Below are positions 61,919 to 62,000 of a DNA stretch of 62,000 nt, one piece after another (position 1 is the stretch's first letter; every line of letters begins with the position of its first letter). Under the pieces are notes generated by a model. The model worked only from the letters and a program-made list of their open reading frames with translations. It did not search any database and was not told the DNA's origin. Position numbers and translations under genes: made by a program. This DNA comes from Nematostella vectensis (Eukaryota; Cnidaria; Anthozoa; Actiniaria; Edwardsiidae): positions 14,295,121 to 14,357,120 of the forward strand of contig NC_064047.1 of assembly GCF_932526225.1 (NCBI RefSeq), read 5' to 3'.

Positions 61919-62000
61919 CTATCAAACAAGAAAACAACAACACTTTTATGATGATGTTGGTGGTAATGTTGTTGGTTATGTCACAGCAAGTCAGCTGGCT

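Overview
This window is animal nuclear DNA. Two spliced genes lie in convergent orientation and every intron obeys GT-AG. Over half of the sequence (about 35 kb when the array bounds are added) is tandem repeat with units of 8 to 76 bp. An invertebrate is likely. Amphioxus (Branchiostoma) is my best guess, because I recall minisatellites that straddle intron-exon boundaries ('mirage' minisatellites) being described there. A cnidarian is possible, and nothing in the window settles the species.

Left edge, + strand (41-859): the last three coding exons of a homologue of C11orf65/MFI, with a stop codon at 857-859 and a polyadenylation signal near 1022. From 860 to 8058 there is intergenic DNA. 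It holds a 23-bp array, a 3.8-kb 27-bp array, a long hairpin element and a 21-bp array.

From 8059 to the right edge, - strand: one giant gene, read here as 50 coding exons (about 8.1 kb coding, about 2,700 residues). I identify it as CFAP47, the cilia- and flagella-associated protein made of many ASH/MSP-like beta-sandwich domains with one calponin-homology domain in the middle. The first exon in the window (61789-61918) is internal, so the 5' part of the gene lies beyond the right edge. The stop codon is at 8059-8061. Exon phases agree at 48 of the 49 junctions. The exception (59998-60101 to 58489-58585) can be repaired by an 11-nt microexon candidate at 59015-59025.

Almost every CFAP47 intron carries its own unrelated minisatellite. 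The main finding is that in at least 14 introns the repeat unit includes the splice site and, often, neighbouring coding bases. The true exon edge is therefore simply the last copy of the array, and the intron contains up to about 60 further copies of the same splice site. Four other introns show the same thing as only two copies, and one exon end is present in three diverged copies, which look like early and decayed stages. In two introns (acceptors at 28268 and 23461) the unit length is a multiple of three and the frame stays open across several copies, so use of a more distal acceptor would add 24- or 23-residue repeats in frame.

All the very long unspliced open frames in the window (up to about 1,070 codons) are artefacts of tandem repeats and are not genes.
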